This document shows positions 29,287 to 40,619 of a stretch of DNA of 64,000 bases, one piece after another; positions within the stretch are counted from its first letter, which is position 1; every line of letters starts with the position of its first letter. The translations under genes were made by a program, and so were the position numbers. The notes beneath the pieces were generated by a model. That model did not search any database. It had not been told where the DNA came from and saw nothing but the letters and a program-made list of their open reading frames with translations. Origin of the DNA: Fratercula arctica (taxonomy: Eukaryota; Chordata; Aves; Charadriiformes; Alcidae); the NCBI GenBank assembly GCA_947846985.1, contig CANTUZ010000010.1, positions 22,553,095 through 22,617,094 on the forward strand, read 5' to 3'.

Positions 29287-30600
29287 CTATAGGTTATATA
29301 TAGGAAGGAAGTCATCAATGAGACAAAACATATTCCTGAAGACAAATCTTAATAACAGGTCTGTAAACATCTCACCTTCATATTCACAGTACTGTGGGTT
29401 GAGTTTATCACTGTCAGCGCATTTACTCCATAAAAATCAAGAGAAGTATTTTTATTTTCCTGCTAGTGCTCTCCATGTCATACAGCTCAAATGTCAAAGC
29501 ATAGGTGCAAGATCGAGCATTCTGGCTTGGTTTTATTGTCCTTAGAAGTATTTCTGATTAGCCTTCTGGTGTTCAATAAATTTCAGAGTAAATCTACCTT
29601 GTACCATATTGAAATGGCTCATCTGGATTTGCTATAATGTTAATCTATGCAGATTGTAATGGGAACAGAAATACAATGACATTTGGTGCCATTAAAATAA
29701 CTTGAAGAAAGAATCGCAGTGCAAAATTTATATGAATAGCTGCATCCTTTAGCCTTAGTCTATCTTTACGATATTAAAATAAGGAGAAGCAGCAGTTTCT
29801 CCAAGCTGTGTATATCCGCAGCCACACCTCCTACTGGGTGGCAGTGAGCACTAATGAAGAAACGCTTGTTAGAGAGAAAAAGGGCCCTGCCCTTTGACAA
29901 ACTGAAACCACTTGTGCTGGATGACAGCCATCTGCGATTCACGTGGCATTCTGAAGTGCACCACAGATACAGTATGCCACATGCACACATTTACACTGCA
30001 GAAGCCATAAACTGACCCAATGCATTATTGGACTTGGAAACATTGTATTAATGGCTTTTAACAAAACAGGTTTGAAACTATTAACAGGTTTCAGTCAGGA
30101 ATATAGCTAGCAGTTAGAAAACAGAGCTAAAAAAAAGATACTACGCCATATGAAAAATTAAAAGAATACAGCATACATAATGACTTCCCCAATTTTTATT
30201 TCATGGCTTTTATGATGAAGACTGTCTTCTCTAAGAGAGCAAAAAAGATATATAAAAACATTGTCTTAAATAAAATAACACCATATACTCAAAATCCCTG
30301 ACATACCAGGCAATGAAAGTCTAAATGAGATGATTCCCATGTGGAATACAATGATGTGGAGTGGGGTTTTTTTTGTTTGTTTATAGGGTATACAGGGAGA
30401 AGATTTCCAGCTTTGTACCTCTTACAGTTGCTGGCACACAAGAAGCCAAAACTGCTCAGCATGTAACAGCGTAGAAAGTTATTCCAACTTTACTTATAAA
30501 AGTACTATAATGAGTGCTAAAGAAAACCTGAGGTACTTTTCTAAAACCAGGTGGTTTCTGCCATAGCATGAACAGGTAGCAACAATTCAAGGTAACTCAC
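29287..30600 (-). other. GBF1: GBF1 intron 2
   Basis: This is a 1.3-kb intron between the GTGAGT donor of exon 2 (just below 30601) and the ATAG acceptor of exon 3. It is AT-rich, with no coding signal or recognisable repeat. Confidence 0.9.
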
Positions 30601-30706
30601 CAGATGTGTGTGAGTGCTCCATCGGGCATTACGCTTTATGGCTCCCACCACCGTGTTGATTTCACCTTGTACAATGTAAATGTTCTTATCCACCATCCTG
30701 ACAGTC
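30601..30706 (-). CDS. GBF1: GBF1 exon 2 with start codon (residues 1-32; CDS 30601-30696)
   Basis: This is the first coding exon of GBF1, read on the minus strand. The acceptor TTTATTTTCAG|GACTG lies at 30707/30706. Ten bases of 5' UTR precede the ATG, whose A is at 30696 in the context GTCAGGATGG (G at +4). Thirty-two codons follow, beginning MVDKNIYIVQGEIN and continuing VVGAIKRNARWSTHTHL. The exon ends exactly on a codon at the donor CATCTG|GTGAGT. This is the highly conserved extreme N terminus of GBF1, a protein of roughly 1,860 residues with DCB, HUS, Sec7 and HDS domains; only the start of the DCB region falls in this window. No signal peptide or membrane segment is visible, as expected for a cytosolic protein recruited to Golgi membranes. 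The choice of start is supported by the conserved first residues and by the splice acceptor immediately upstream. Confidence 0.95.
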
Positions 30707-33700
30707 CTGAAAATAAAGGTAATTCAAATTAATGTCCAGCCCCCCAGAATCATTCCCTTCCTCAGCTAAAACATCAAGTTGGACCTTCTCAAGCAGGAGG
30801 CCTGCAGAGATGCAAGAAACTCTTTCAGATCTTTGTTTTGTGCATGCAGACAATACAGTTATTTTGTCAAAAGGCAGACAAAAAGAACATGTTTTTCCAC
30901 AGAGTGCATTTTCAAGACCATGAGAGCAGACCGTTAGTTATAACAGTGCATCTGTGAAGCAAGAGACAACTTTGCCAAGGCACGTTCCTTGTTTTTCTCC
31001 AGTCTATGTACGTTCACAGAAAGATAAAGTGTTAGGGTACCAGGACAGACATCCATGACAATGCAATAACACACGCATCTCCAGCACTTATGCAAAGTCC
31101 TGCAGCTCTGCACAGAACACAAAGCCAATCTTGTACTCTGTTAAATAAGCATCGGTGGCTTGAATAAGCTGGCCAAAGCAAAACTCATTGGGACTTTAAA
31201 CTTTGACAAAATAAAGTAATTTATAACAGATGTTGATTTCACACTTGCTTCATGAAAGCAGCTTTCAAGAAAGCGGGCAAGTAAAAAAGTCATGGCTAAG
31301 ACCCCACAAAGAAATGAGCAAAACTAGAGACAAAACTGAATGGAACACAGGGAGAAAAAGTGAGAAAGCTAAAGGCAGACATTTACTCTCATGAACCCTG
31401 AGTTCTTACAGGGAAAAACTTAAACTGATGTACCCAGAGAGAGAGCCAGAAGAGGGGGAAAAAATTTACAAGCAAGAAATATTTGTAATGGTCTGAGAAA
31501 AAGAAATGAAGAGTAGATTACTACAGGATTGTTCTCTCTATACTAGCTGTAGTCCGAATACAGTCAAGCATAAAAAAACAAGAATGAAGGGGAATGAACA
31601 GACATGACTGTTCATAAAGAATAAACAGGACTTAGAGAGAGGCAAGAGAGTCAGATTATACCATGTCTGCAAATGAGAAGGATTTAGTGATTTTAGTGAA
31701 ATGGTAGCCAAGTAATGAGACTTTTTCAGAAGATATGAAAGGAAAATGAGGAATCCAGCTTGAAATCACAACAGGCCATCCATAGGGAAGCAAAAGACTA
31801 AAAACAGATGAAACATGGATCATAACACTTCAAATCAGACAAGTTCATTTGAAGGACTCAGCTGGGGAGGGAGGGTAGGGGGGTTATAAAACACAGAGAA
31901 TATGGGAAGGAATTTTGCCCATGTAGCAAAAGCAAAGCTGGAAAGAAATAGTTTTGGTGCATTACTCCAGACCTCAGAAACACCACCACAGAAATTTCAG
32001 AACATAAATCCTGGATCTGTCAGGCTTCACATTAATTAACATGCTTGAATTATCAACAACGCTTCAAATATACAAATAGCCTCTGAGTGAAAGAAACTAA
32101 TTTGCTTCAGGACTCTGTAAATAATGGAAAGAAAGCAAAATATTATAAAAAGATGCCTTATCAAGGGACAGTATCAGATTTGTTGTTTAGGTTTTTTATA
32201 TGTTTGCAATAGGATGAATAATCTTATGGCAAAACTGTTTCTTACTCTATTAGATTAATTATACATAATGGCATTCCTAAGCGTTACACAATAAATTAGG
32301 GGCAAAGACAAAACTATTTTATAGTATAGGGACTGCCATGACAGATGAGATTAATAATTTATCTCATTCACTACTGGATGATTCAGAAAAATAAACAAAT
32401 AGTTCTAGCAAGTAGTTTGCTTGTGCCCTGAAGAACAAAGGTTTATATCCTCCCTCCACAACTGTATATAACAGATCCACAGGTATTCTTCCTACTCACG
32501 TGTCTACTGCTTGACAAAAGTTCCCCATCCTCAATAGTAACTTATTCCATATACTATTTATATGACTGCATTAAAATATTGCATAAAAATACCCTTGACC
32601 ACATTTTTTTCTACTTTTATATGTTGTCTTTGTTTTAGTACAAGGTACTAATGGGAGATTTTCTCCACCATGTGAAATTCATCACTTATTTATTTCTTCT
32701 TTCAGTAATTCCAATATTTTCCATATTTCTACATAGGTAGTTTCACGAATCAAAATTCTGGTCCAGAAGTACTTTTAGGGAAATACTTTGTACATTCAAA
32801 TTTGTCAAAACTCAAGTTTTCCCTGTCTTCACTTTAACAAAACAATACTGAGCATGTAAACTTCGTAGTGCCAGTCCAGGTATTTAGCAAACCGACGTGG
32901 AAACAAAGGCTCCCCTAACCTGATCTGGAAAAGCATGTAAAGGAATTCCAGACGTATGTACCACATGCCTTGCACATACACACTCAATAGTTCTGCCAAT
33001 ATTCAAAGTGATGCCAGACTTTAAATGCTATTCTGCATACTACTGAACCTGCCTGTAGAAACTCCTCTACTTTTAACCTAAAAGAATCAAGACAGAAAAT
33101 CTTGTTAAACTTAGTCCTTCCTGAAAGTAGGAGACTTGCAATGCTTAACTGTTCCCAAACCTGGTGCTATCTCCAAGCAGCAAAACATGAAGCAGACAGA
33201 CACAAACCTCCAATGCACACCTTTTCCTTTTAACCTGCTGGGAAACAGAATGTGCTGATCCTTTCAAGCAAGGGTGCAAAAAATCCATGTTGCTTGGCAG
33301 AGCTCTCGTGACATATTAAAATCCTGCAAAACGTAAGGGATTTTTTTGCAATTATATCCTTTCATTGCTAACTACTTGAGAAGACTTGATGAGAATGCAC
33401 TCCTTTCCTCACTGCAGATTCCTTTATTCATTGAATAAAGTACAAAAATTCACTTTACACGCGCCAAAAAACTTACTGGTCCAACGCAATTGAAATACCC
33501 TATCATGCTGGAGACGCAAATTCACTCTCAGATCTCTGAACATCACAAATACAGCCCACGTCACCACAAACACTGAGTAAAGACAAGGCAAAAATCCTGC
33601 TTTATATTTAAGCTTACAGTTAACTAAGCAATAGCACACACACATGCCAAAGTAAACCACAGCCAACTATCTTCATTCATGCAAAGGACCTTTGCAACTG

Positions 33701-36091
33701 CGTGCTGGAGAAGGAAATAGAAATAAATTACAGGGTGGGAAGGGAAGCCAGACAACTATTTTCAGAGAGATGCATCTTACAAGCTAAACCCACCAAAAGC
33801 ACCATCCATCCCTGTAAAAGTTTACAAGTTTATTTCAAGCAATAGAAATATCTTCTCTAAAATCCACACTTCCCAAAGGTTACACCTTTTAAACTATCAG
33901 ATAATTCCAGCATGCATTCCTTCAACTATATTTTCATCACAAGCAACAACCACTCACACTTTCGAGCTCAGTATAGATGTACTATATTGAAAGAAGCTTT
34001 AAGGTTGAAATTAATGCTCTGAAGCTACAGAGAAAAAGTTACAAGATTTACCAGACCAGCACGGAATGATCAGTTTGGTTTAGGAAAGCACTGTGGTAAG
34101 TCAAGCAAAAACCACTAAATGTTTGTTCAAAATACAAAAAAATTGCTAACGTGAATTCAGGCTTAATGTTACACAGGCATGGTCTGAAGAGTGGGATATT
34201 GTATAACTGTTGGTTGGACAGGTTAACAGAACTACTAATACTGAAGATCATTAAAAAAGCTGAAACAACCTCCTGAGTTGTTTCCCATGGTTCCAACACC
34301 TCTTAATGTCTTCAGGCCAAGACCACATTCCTTTCCTGAAAGCAATCTTTAATCAAACACAAGATAGTGGACTCAGTACAGAAACAAATGGATTAAGTTC
34401 TGTGGTCTTGAGTTATGCAGAAGAAACAGGAAAGGTACCTATTAAATTTCAAATGCAGTTTAGCTCCTTATCTCTCGTTTCTTTCTCATGATAGGTTCAT
34501 ACATTTGCTTAAGTCTGCAGACAAGTCCTCAGATTTCGCTCGTGTGGAACTTCGATGGGCAGCACAGTGAAAATGACAGCTCCAAACCAAGGCAACCCAG
34601 CTGCCTATCCCACCATGAGAAGGAGGGAAACTGTTAGCATTCACAGCCCCACTGCTAACAAGGCTAGGAACATTATGAGTGGAAAAAGGTAGATGCCTGA
34701 GCATGTTATAAAAGAACAAAAATCTAACACTTCTCAAAGCCTTCAGCAATGTTCTATGGACAGTTATTGTCACTAGTCTGAGACTCCTGAAATAGTATCA
34801 GATATGAAATATTAATACAAAAACACGTCATGACAAGATTTACATCTGCAGATGTTATTTCACACATGCAGTGAACACTCCACTGCTCAACCTTGGAACA
34901 CACTACCCCAAAACATCACAGTGCATAGGAACCCAAATTTTTCCTGAGTATTACCATAAGAAGTCTCAGGTACACTTTTAGGAAACACTCCCTCACCTGC
35001 AGGGAATTGTGAGCAACTCTTCTGGAAACAAGCAAGAGTTAGCATCAGAAGTGACAAAGTCTGGCAGATTTCCATCAAGTCACTTCTTATCACTAACTTT
35101 AGCCTTCAGCTATGGTAACCGACTCAAACCCAGTGAAACTACTCCAATAAACAGCAATAATAAAAAGACAACATAATCACTACATATGCAAGAAAGGTAG
35201 TATTTCAAAGTAAGCTTCCATTGACCTAAATCTGCACTGTTTATGATAATGCATGAATAATCTATATAGTCTCTGACCTAGATTTGGCCACTCAAGTCCT
35301 GATACAATACACCACTACCAAAACAAAACACACAACACCCTTCAGTCCATGAATCACAAAAAATCCCTGCCTAACTCAGAGCTAGCTAGATTACCCAGAA
35401 GCCCACCTGACAATGAAATAGCTCCTTTCCTCCCTTCTAAACCACACAGGGAAGGTACATCAATCTCTATCAGGAAATTTAACTTGCTTGGGTTTTTTAT
35501 ATAATAACTGCTCCACAATAAACACCACAGGCAGTAAAAGATCAAAGAACTCAGAATGTTTCTCTAAAGGCTAGCTCTTAATGCCTAAAAGCAAAAAATA
35601 AAAGTTTTCATTTCATTTATCAGCATAGCAAAGAAGCATGCAGTCCGGTGATGCCAGCATTCTGGGCAATTAAGAACACCCTTTAAGAGATAAGAAGCAG
35701 TAACATGACAGTGGTGGCACATCAGAAAGGAAGGTGGGCCAGGTTTCTCTGCAAGTGTCCGCATTTAGTTACGAGAACGAGACAGCGCCTGGGAATCAAG
35801 AAGAGAGGGCAACTCACATTTATCTGCCAGAACTGCAGCAGAGTGAAAATGAAACCTAAGGTAAATACGAAGAGAGGGATTTTCCTTCTTCCAATTACTT
35901 CATACTCTTTGAAACTGAGAAACACGGTACCGGCTGAACTCCTAACGCACGCCCTAAGCCAGCTCCGAGCCTTTCTCCTGCCAACAGCCGAGCAGCCGGC
36001 TGTATGCTGGGAAAAATCTCGGTTTCCACCGATTTTTAAGTAAGCCAACTTCGCGCCAGGTACGCGGGTGCCTGTGCAGGGTTGGTCCATA
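30707..36091 (-). other. GBF1: GBF1 intron 1 (5' boundary unresolved)
   Basis: This stretch lies between the exon-2 acceptor and the CpG island that should hold GBF1 exon 1. It is mostly AT-rich single-copy DNA, becoming GC-richer after about 35700. No coding exon was recognised. A minus-strand donor-like AAAT|GTGAGTTG at about 35815 and a plus-strand donor-like CTAAG|GTAAAT at about 35860 are the best splice-like signals near its upstream end, but neither can be tied to a transcript from sequence alone. Confidence 0.7.
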
Positions 36092-36180
36092 CCCCCTTCC
36101 CCTTCCCCTTCCCCTTCCCCTTCCCCTTCCCCTTCCCCTTCCCCTTCCCCTTCCCCTTCCCCTTCCCCTTCCCCCCCCCC
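36092..36180. repeat. (CCCCTT)n hexanucleotide tandem repeat with C10 end, GGGGAA on minus strand
   Basis: There are thirteen uninterrupted TTCCCC units whose TT pairs fall every 6 bp from 36097 to 36169. They begin after a C5 run and end in a C10 run (36171-36180) that abuts GGGCCCC. The strand asymmetry is complete: plus is pure pyrimidine and minus is pure purine. The minus strand therefore has thirteen to fourteen closely spaced G-runs of four or more, giving very strong G-quadruplex and triplex (H-DNA) potential. It sits at the edge of the CpG island, and on the GBF1 sense strand it would lie in exon 1 or the first part of intron 1. Long frames running through it in all phases (Gly-Lys, Gly-Arg, Gly-Glu, or Ser-Pro, Phe-Pro, Pro-Leu) are a by-product of the repeat. 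Confidence 0.97.
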
Positions 36181-37080
36181 GGGCCCCTCGCTTCGAGCCC
36201 TGACCGGGCCCTTTTACGCCTCCGGTCGTCGCCCAGACCCGAGCAGCCCCCCCGGCCGCCCTCCCCGCCCGCGGCGCCCTGCCCCTGGCCCCCCGCCCGC
36301 CCCCGGGGCCGCCCCCGCTCCCTCCACGCCCCCCGCCGCCCCCGCACGGTTCCCCCCGCCCGCCCGCCCCCCGCGTCGCGACAGTATCGCGACATGCACT
36401 CGGCCGCCGGCACTGACCCCCGCATCCAAAATGGCGGCGCCTGCTCCCCGCGGCGGCGGCCGCTTCACATATCGGGCGGGCGGGCGGCGCCGCGAGCGCT
36501 CGGCCCTCCCTCTGTCCGCCCTTCCCGCCCTTCCCTCCCTGCCGACGGCGGCGGTGCCGGTGCGGCCGCCGAGCGCGGGGGTCCTGCCGGGCCGGGACCG
36601 GTGAAACCGGCTCCGCACCGCTCTCACTGACGTGGAAACAGGCGCACCGCAACCCGCTGCCTGGTTACTGCGCCGACGGACAACCCGGAGAACCAACCCG
36701 CGCACGATACGGCGGGCAGCCCGCTAAAACGCCCAATAGAATCGCGCTCTGAAACCGGAGGGGGCGGGCCCGCTAGTGACAAGCGGTGGAGAGCTACTGG
36801 CCAATCGCGAAGGAGTCCTGAGGTGGCGGGGCGCGGCCTCGGAGGAGCGGGGGCAGCAAGGGTGGTTGAGCGGAAGGGCTGCCCTCGCAAAGCATTGTGG
36901 GCCGGGCCGCTCGCCCGCGTCGCATTCAGAGGACTGTGGGGCCGGCGCCAGCGGGGCCGGGCGGGCCTTGAGCCACTGGGACGCCGCGGGGCCTGGCCGA
37001 TCGGCCGCGGTGGGGGTGTGTGGGGGGTGCGGGTTCTTGCCAGCCCGCCCGGACACCTGGGCAGGGTGAGTGACGGCGCA
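36181..37080. promoter_or_regulatory. GBF1: CpG island 1: GBF1 promoter, possibly bidirectional
   Basis: The base composition jumps to very high GC with dense CpG. Visible promoter motifs include two CCAAT boxes on the plus strand at 36733-36737 and 36801-36805, a YY1-type AAAATGGCGGC at 36428-36438, and two TCGCGA palindromes at 36376 and 36387. There is no TATA box. This fits a housekeeping promoter with dispersed starts. The island lies directly upstream of GBF1 on the minus strand, so GBF1 transcription almost certainly starts here. The non-coding first exon cannot be delimited: minus-strand donor-like sites (for example TCA|GTGAGAG near 36628) are weak. A strong plus-strand donor at 37066 hints at transcription in the opposite direction as well. 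Confidence 0.85.
36860..37065 (+). ncRNA. Candidate first exon of a divergent plus-strand transcript (speculative)
   Basis: A strong consensus donor, CAGG|GTGAGTG, occurs at 37065/37066 on the plus strand inside CpG island 1. CCAAT boxes lie about 60-130 bp upstream of the region in which a start would fall. Together these are what a divergent promoter-associated RNA first exon looks like. The start coordinate is arbitrary, because no initiator or TATA element can be picked. No partner exon or poly(A) signal was identified downstream, and no conserved protein is encoded. Confidence 0.2.
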
Positions 37081-37719
37081 AGGGCCCTCCTGGAGGAGAA
37101 GCAGTGAGCGAAGGGTTGCAGGGGACGTGGGGCCTGTGAGGCCACCAGCCACCTGTGAAGCATGTAAAGTTTGGACCAGCCACCTCTTGTTGGCAAGGTG
37201 AAGCAGAGACAGTGCCTCTCCTCCATGCACCAAGGATGTCCCAGCTCGCTCCTACAGCCTCTGCTAGCCTCGCCTCTGGGGCCAGTTGGGAGGTGGTGCC
37301 CAGTGAGCAGTTCGTTTCCTCCTGGACACCTCCCTGGGTCACAGTTTTGGTGTTCCCATTGCTGGAACAGCTCCCCCAGACCAGGAATCGAGTGGGCAGG
37401 CAGGGAAGTTCAAATGGATGAAATGCAGCTGTTTATGCGTAACGTTGCTGGCATGCAGCTGTTAGGAGAGCACACACAACAGCACCCAGGGGGGCACACG
37501 CAGCTTTTCCATTCTCCACAGTCCTGCTAGCCTGGTAACTTTCCTCAAACCTGAACACAACTGATGCTTTGCTCAAGTTGGGCTACAAGCCATGTGCTGC
37601 GGCCTCAGTTCATCCAACCTAACTAGCCTGGCAGCCAGGGACCACAATTTTGTTAAACTGGTCCTCAAAGCCAGTTTATTGGCCAACTCTGCAGCAAGAG
37701 CAATCACATCTTTGCAACC

Positions 37720-37765
37720 CTACAGCATCTAGCACAATGAATTCTTGGTGCTGGTCCAACCTTCT
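37720..37765 (+). repeat. Ancient repeat tail relic (tentative)
   Basis: CTACAGCATCTAGCACAATG followed by AATTCTTGGTGCTGGTCC resembles the 'acagcgcctagcacaatggggtcctggtcc' end of the same old family as the relic at 22361. Too short for a firm call. Confidence 0.35.
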
Positions 37766-38482
37766 CAGCCACTTTTTTATGCCCCAGTGTCAATGCAGTG
37801 TACTCTAATGGCAGTAATTTGCAGGGGTCGGTCCGCTTGTTTAAGCCTCTGCCTATTGAATTTGGGGCAGAGGACAGAAGGTCCTTGGAGCTACCCAACA
37901 GTTTTATAGCACTAGCATCTGCAGCCAGGTCACCCTGGGGATCTGTTGTGGCAGGTGTTAGAGTGGTCAAAGCAGCAGCTACCCCAAAATCTTACACTCT
38001 GTCTGTAGGGAAAACACAAATCAAACCGAAGGTGGAGGAAAGGTGAAAGGGTCAAAAAGTATTCATTCGCTGTCTTAATCGCAACTTCATGTGCTGCAGC
38101 ATGGCTGAAGGAGGGAAGTTCTCAGACAAAGGCCCAAGGGAACACGCAACAGGATTCTTCCCTGGCCAGCAAAACCTAAATCTGAGTCTGACTCCAACGC
38201 CACCCTAAAAGATGGCCAGGTACCATCATGTCCCTCCCTTGAGGGCACAACCTCCAGAGAGGGTGTTATGGAATGGGATGCTCTGGAAATGGCGGTCATC
38301 GTATCCTTCCCTCTCCACAAGAATAGCTGCCCAAATATTGCCTGATCAAGAATCAATGTATCTTAGGCTGAAACTGCCGTTATCTCCCAGCTCTGACAGC
38401 TGGAGGCCAGGGGACGTGCTTCAGCTGGGCTTTACCTGATAAATGTGTAGGAAATCTTTGGAATTGGAAGTTTAAGCTGTAT

Positions 38483-38507
38483 GCTTAATGCTGCTTAAGC
38501 ATTAAGC
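38483..38507. repeat. Perfect inverted repeat, 10-bp arms and 5-nt loop
   Basis: The arms GCTTAATGCT (38483-38492) and AGCATTAAGC (38498-38507) are exact reverse complements, separated by GCTTA. Each arm includes TTAAT/ATTAA cores of the homeodomain-binding type. The arrangement could form a cruciform or bind a dimeric factor. It carries no terminator signal and is not in a transcribed context that I recognise. Confidence 0.85.
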
Positions 38508-40619
38508 AGCCACATTTATTCCCCAAAAGTGGAACAAGAAACAGCATGTTCCAGTGGCCTAACCATGGGCTCAGAAGCTGAAACGTATCACCACAGCCTC
38601 TGCTGCAGCCACGGTACATGCAGTTTTTAGCTTGAGTTCCTCAGCTATAAAACAGGCAGTCAAATACCCATCTAGGGCAGAGAGATTGCAAAAGCCACCT
38701 AAGCAATGAGTAAAGGTTTGCAGAACAAGCAGATTAGTTGCTAGTGCTTTCTCCTTCCCTTCTGCCCTGCTCCAGCAGCCATTAAAGCCCCTGTGGTATC
38801 TGCCAGCCATTTGGAAATTCACTGGAGCTTGTCATTGCCACTCTGTCCACCCGCTCCCTGCTCAGGGAAGAGGATTTTGGGTGCTGGCTTGGCCATCGCG
38901 CACAGCGCAGCTCAGTCCGGGTCAGCCAAGACTGCCTGCCTGCCCAGGGAAGGGGCTGGAGCCCTCTCCCTGCCTTCCTGCCCCTTCCAGTGCCAGCTGC
39001 ACAGCTCAGGCTCCCACCGGGTCCAATCTGGTGAATCAGACCCTGCTAAGGTGTTATTTATGGAAGCCTGTCACGGAGCTTCAAACCAAGCCAGCCAGGA
39101 GCCTTCTGCTTCACCCGAATGCATCTTAGTGCATTAATAAAGAGCAAACATTGCAATGTGCTTTGCATTTTTACTTACAATCCAGCACTGCATTGTCTGG
39201 AGAGAAAAACAGGATGGTACGGCCTGGGGAGAAGAGAGTTCACTCGCATGCACTACGGCACTGCATTAGTCAGCCCTCAGACAGCCCAGCACCGCCCCGG
39301 CCGCACAGAAAATCCTGCTGATGTGACAGTGCGGCACCAACGCCCCCAGCTCAGCAGCAGCGGGGAAACCTGGGTTGCCCGGACCACCTGATCCAGCAGC
39401 ACTTTGCCAGAGCGGTGCACAGCTGTGGGCAGATCACATGTGGGCAAGTTGGAGCACACTGCACCAAAGGATCCAGGTGCAGGGCCAGGACACAGGACAA
39501 TCCCTTGTCCCTTTATATTCTCAAGATAATGCCCTAGTTCTTACACACAGCGTGGTACAATGAAACCAAAGATCAGACGAGCACAGCCTGTGCAAACCCC
39601 TCAGATTGCTGTGGTCTGGAAAGCTGGGCTTTATCCTCACTGCAAAAATGCAGCTTTTCAGCGGAGTTTCTGTCTGGAGTATTCCTCCTCAGCCCACAAG
39701 GAGCATATGGAAGGGCTGAAAATTCACTGACAAACGTCCCCTCAGGCCTTGCCCGGGTACCTGGTCAGCTCACCTGCTTTCATCCGAGACACCTGAGCAG
39801 CCAGCTCCTTGCAAAGAGCAGTGTCTCTGTGGGACACACCAACTGCCTTCATTTGGGTCTAGACTGCCAGTGTGATAGCCTGCTCCCACAAGCCTTTGAT
39901 GAGACTGTCACAAATCCTTGTTGCCAACCACCTCTGCCTCTGCAATCTACACTGATGCTCGGGACCAGCTTTGCACGGTTCATTACTCTTGCTCAGCCCC
40001 TGCCAGTTCACAGTCATCCACAGAGCCCAGATATCAGACCCATGGGCACAGGCACATAGAAATTTTCCAGCAGTTTAAATATTCTGAGAGAGGTTGAACT
40101 TCCATCCCCTCCTCTTGGAGGCTTTTGCTACTTCTCAGAGGCTTAGTAAGGTATCCAGAAAAAGGGCAGAAAGAGGGAGTTGATTCAGAAGGTACAAGCA
40201 GTTGTCACGGCCAGAAACTGATGCAGCTGCTTTCCCCAGAGCTGAGCATCCCAAAACGCTACTGAATGCTGAACACAGTGGTTCTAAGCAGCTGCTCCTT
40301 TCCCGAGCAAGCTCAGGTAGATGCTAGCCCAAAGCCAGATGAAAGCTCTCCAGAGGAAAACTGATGTGCTGCATCTGGTGCAACCTGCACTCAGGCCAGG
40401 ACCTACAACTGAAGCAACAGAGCTAAATTGAGACACTCAAAGATATTAAAACCCTCCTCTGGAAACCATACAAAGTGCAATATTAAAGATGCAGAGCAGC
40501 CTAGGTTAAAATACTCTGCCAGCTGTTCGGGAGTGTTCCCCATGTCTCGGGAACACACTCCTGCACTTCCCGGTGAAATGAAACTCTCCTGATGAACATC
40601 ACGATGTAACGTTTTCCAT

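Noticed and set aside
36400..36460. AAAATGGCGGC read as a start codon of a plus-strand gene
   Set aside because: The motif is better explained as a YY1-type promoter site. The downstream frame is composition-driven.
35954..36705. Open frames of 130-230 codons through the CCCCTT repeat and CpG island 1 on both strands
   Set aside because: They exist in nearly every frame at once, are made of dipeptide repeats and Gly/Arg/Pro-rich sequence, and show no known domain. They are a product of base composition.
37704..38046. Overlapping 80-90 codon frames on both strands between the genes
   Set aside because: Neither translation resembles a known family, and part overlaps a probable ancient repeat tail.
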